Shown piece by piece: positions 17,323 to 18,024 of a stretch of DNA of 18,024 nucleotides. The translations under genes were made by a program, and so were the position numbers. Source of the stretch: CAJXJP01 sp964022365 (GTDB lineage Bacteria; Patescibacteriota; Gracilibacteria; BD1-5; UBA6164); NCBI GenBank assembly GCA_964022365.1, contig CAXHZN010000017.1:1-18024 (forward strand), read 5' to 3'. The notes beneath the pieces are model-generated. The model was given only the letters and a program-made list of their open reading frames with translations, was not told the origin of the DNA and did no database searches. Numbering within the stretch: position 1 is the stretch's first letter; each line of letters starts with the position of its first letter.

Positions 17323-18024
17323 TTATTCCTTTATACAACGAACAGAAAATCAATATCCTTGATCATTTGGATTCACATTGATTGCTGAATCTGTAGTTGT
17401 AAAACGCATTCTATATGGTAATTGTTCTTCTCAATATGAAAACCAAATATAACTACTACTTCATCTTAATTCAAATAAATTTCCAGTAGAATCTCTAAAT
17501 CAAGATAGGGGTATTTTTAAAGCATTGGTAATATTATTTGTATTATCTTTTGAAGTATGTCATTGCCATCATGATCAATCACATATTCTTCATGCTCATC
17601 AAAGTCAGCAAGAAACATTATTATTTAAGGTTTGTAATGAAGTTTCCCAATCTTGCAAATTTGGTAATTTCCATCAAGCGGGACAAGCGCTCATCGCATC
17701 TTCCCACATATACAATTTTCACCAAATCGTATCAAATTCACTGTCTCATAAATCGTTTTTTGATCATCCAAGTTGTTTATTGAAAAAATTAATGGCACTG
17801 GTATCGCTAGACATTAAATTATTTCAAGGTGTACAGTCAGGATTATTTTCAACATTTATATTATAATCATAACATCTTCAGACTCCTCCAGTGAAATTTG
17901 TTCAATTATCTGTATCTTTTTCTCACCATTCAAATCAATCACCAAGTGTCGAATTACATCCAGCCCAGATTTGGTCTCAGATTTGTATATCGTCAATTGT
18001 ACAATTTGGATCAAAGGCTCTCCA
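17323..18024 (-). CDS. FISUMP-domain surface protein (5' truncated by window edge)
   Basis: The visible 233 residues are the C-terminal part of a protein whose start lies beyond 18024. The fold matches the Fibrobacter-succinogenes-major-paralogous (FISUMP) domain. Landmarks are an early IQIGDQIWAGCN, the central LYMWEDAMSACPAGWKLPN then LQDWETSL, the GFRDSTGNLFELRGSSSYIW segment and the terminal GYGFSVRCIKE. These domains occur in secreted or surface proteins of unknown biochemical function, often next to a pilin or lipoprotein signal. Here the neighbouring genes are pilin-like, so an N-terminal pilin segment is likely (not visible). It is rich in Trp, Cys and Gly; about 20 glycines are TGA, which hides the gene under the standard code. 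It is followed by a terminator, so it is a separate transcript from the pilin cluster. Confidence 0.85.

Noticed and set aside
17525..17866. Plus-strand frames opposite the FISUMP gene
   Set aside because: These are shadow frames opposite a recognisable domain; their His/Ser richness comes from the antisense of TGA-rich coding DNA.

Overview
ORGANISM AND CODE. This is a very AT-rich bacterial window in which nearly every gene is interrupted by in-frame TGA. The TGA codons fall where conserved families need glycine. Examples are the MurG G-loop (S-T-[TGA]-G-H-V), the PiT signature (ANNM-[TGA]-P), the kinase G boxes and PNPase (LMNA-[TGA]-VPIK). The genome therefore reads UGA as Gly (genetic code 25), which is known from the CPR/Patescibacteria lineages Gracilibacteria (BD1-5/GN02) and Absconditabacteria (SR1). 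All genes whose end I can see stop at TAA. CGA still reads sensibly as Arg, which mildly favours Gracilibacteria or an SR1 member that has not recoded CGA. All gene coordinates below assume code 25, so many single genes look like strings of short fragments under the standard code.

LAYOUT. (1) 2-4276, plus strand: the end of murG, then PiT phosphate transporter, VTC-type polyphosphate polymerase and a 7-TM membrane protein. They are separated by terminators, and two of these overlap the next promoter. (2) 4271-8564, minus strand: a CYTH triphosphate-tunnel enzyme with its own promoter. Upstream of it is a probable operon of a zinc-ribbon/GNAT-like protein, a 7TM-GAF-like histidine kinase and an OmpR-type response regulator. 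(3) 8775-10347, plus strand: a second OmpR-type regulator followed by a divergent EAL-domain protein. A direct repeat with 11-bp spacing lies in the divergent intergenic region. (4) 10382-12634, minus strand: pnp, whose probable leader carries a 158-bp nested palindromic element. (5) 12949-18024, minus strand: three tandem type IV pilin-like genes with a shared N-terminal half and divergent fibrinogen-like C-terminal halves, preceded by a FISUMP-domain protein that runs off the window.

HOW IT MAY WORK TOGETHER (inference). The first block looks like a phosphate uptake and storage module. It holds two members of the triphosphate-tunnel superfamily, VTC and CYTH, within about 1.6 kb. The second and third blocks are a signalling island with two PhoB/OmpR-like regulators, one kinase and an EAL-type c-di-GMP-related output. 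The last block encodes surface fibres that probably display variable adhesion domains, which is plausible for an episymbiotic or predatory CPR cell. The most unusual items are the pilin-fibrinogen family, the gene-to-gene swing in UGA use (almost none in pnp, none in the 7-TM gene, nearly all glycines in one regulator) and the palindrome in front of pnp.
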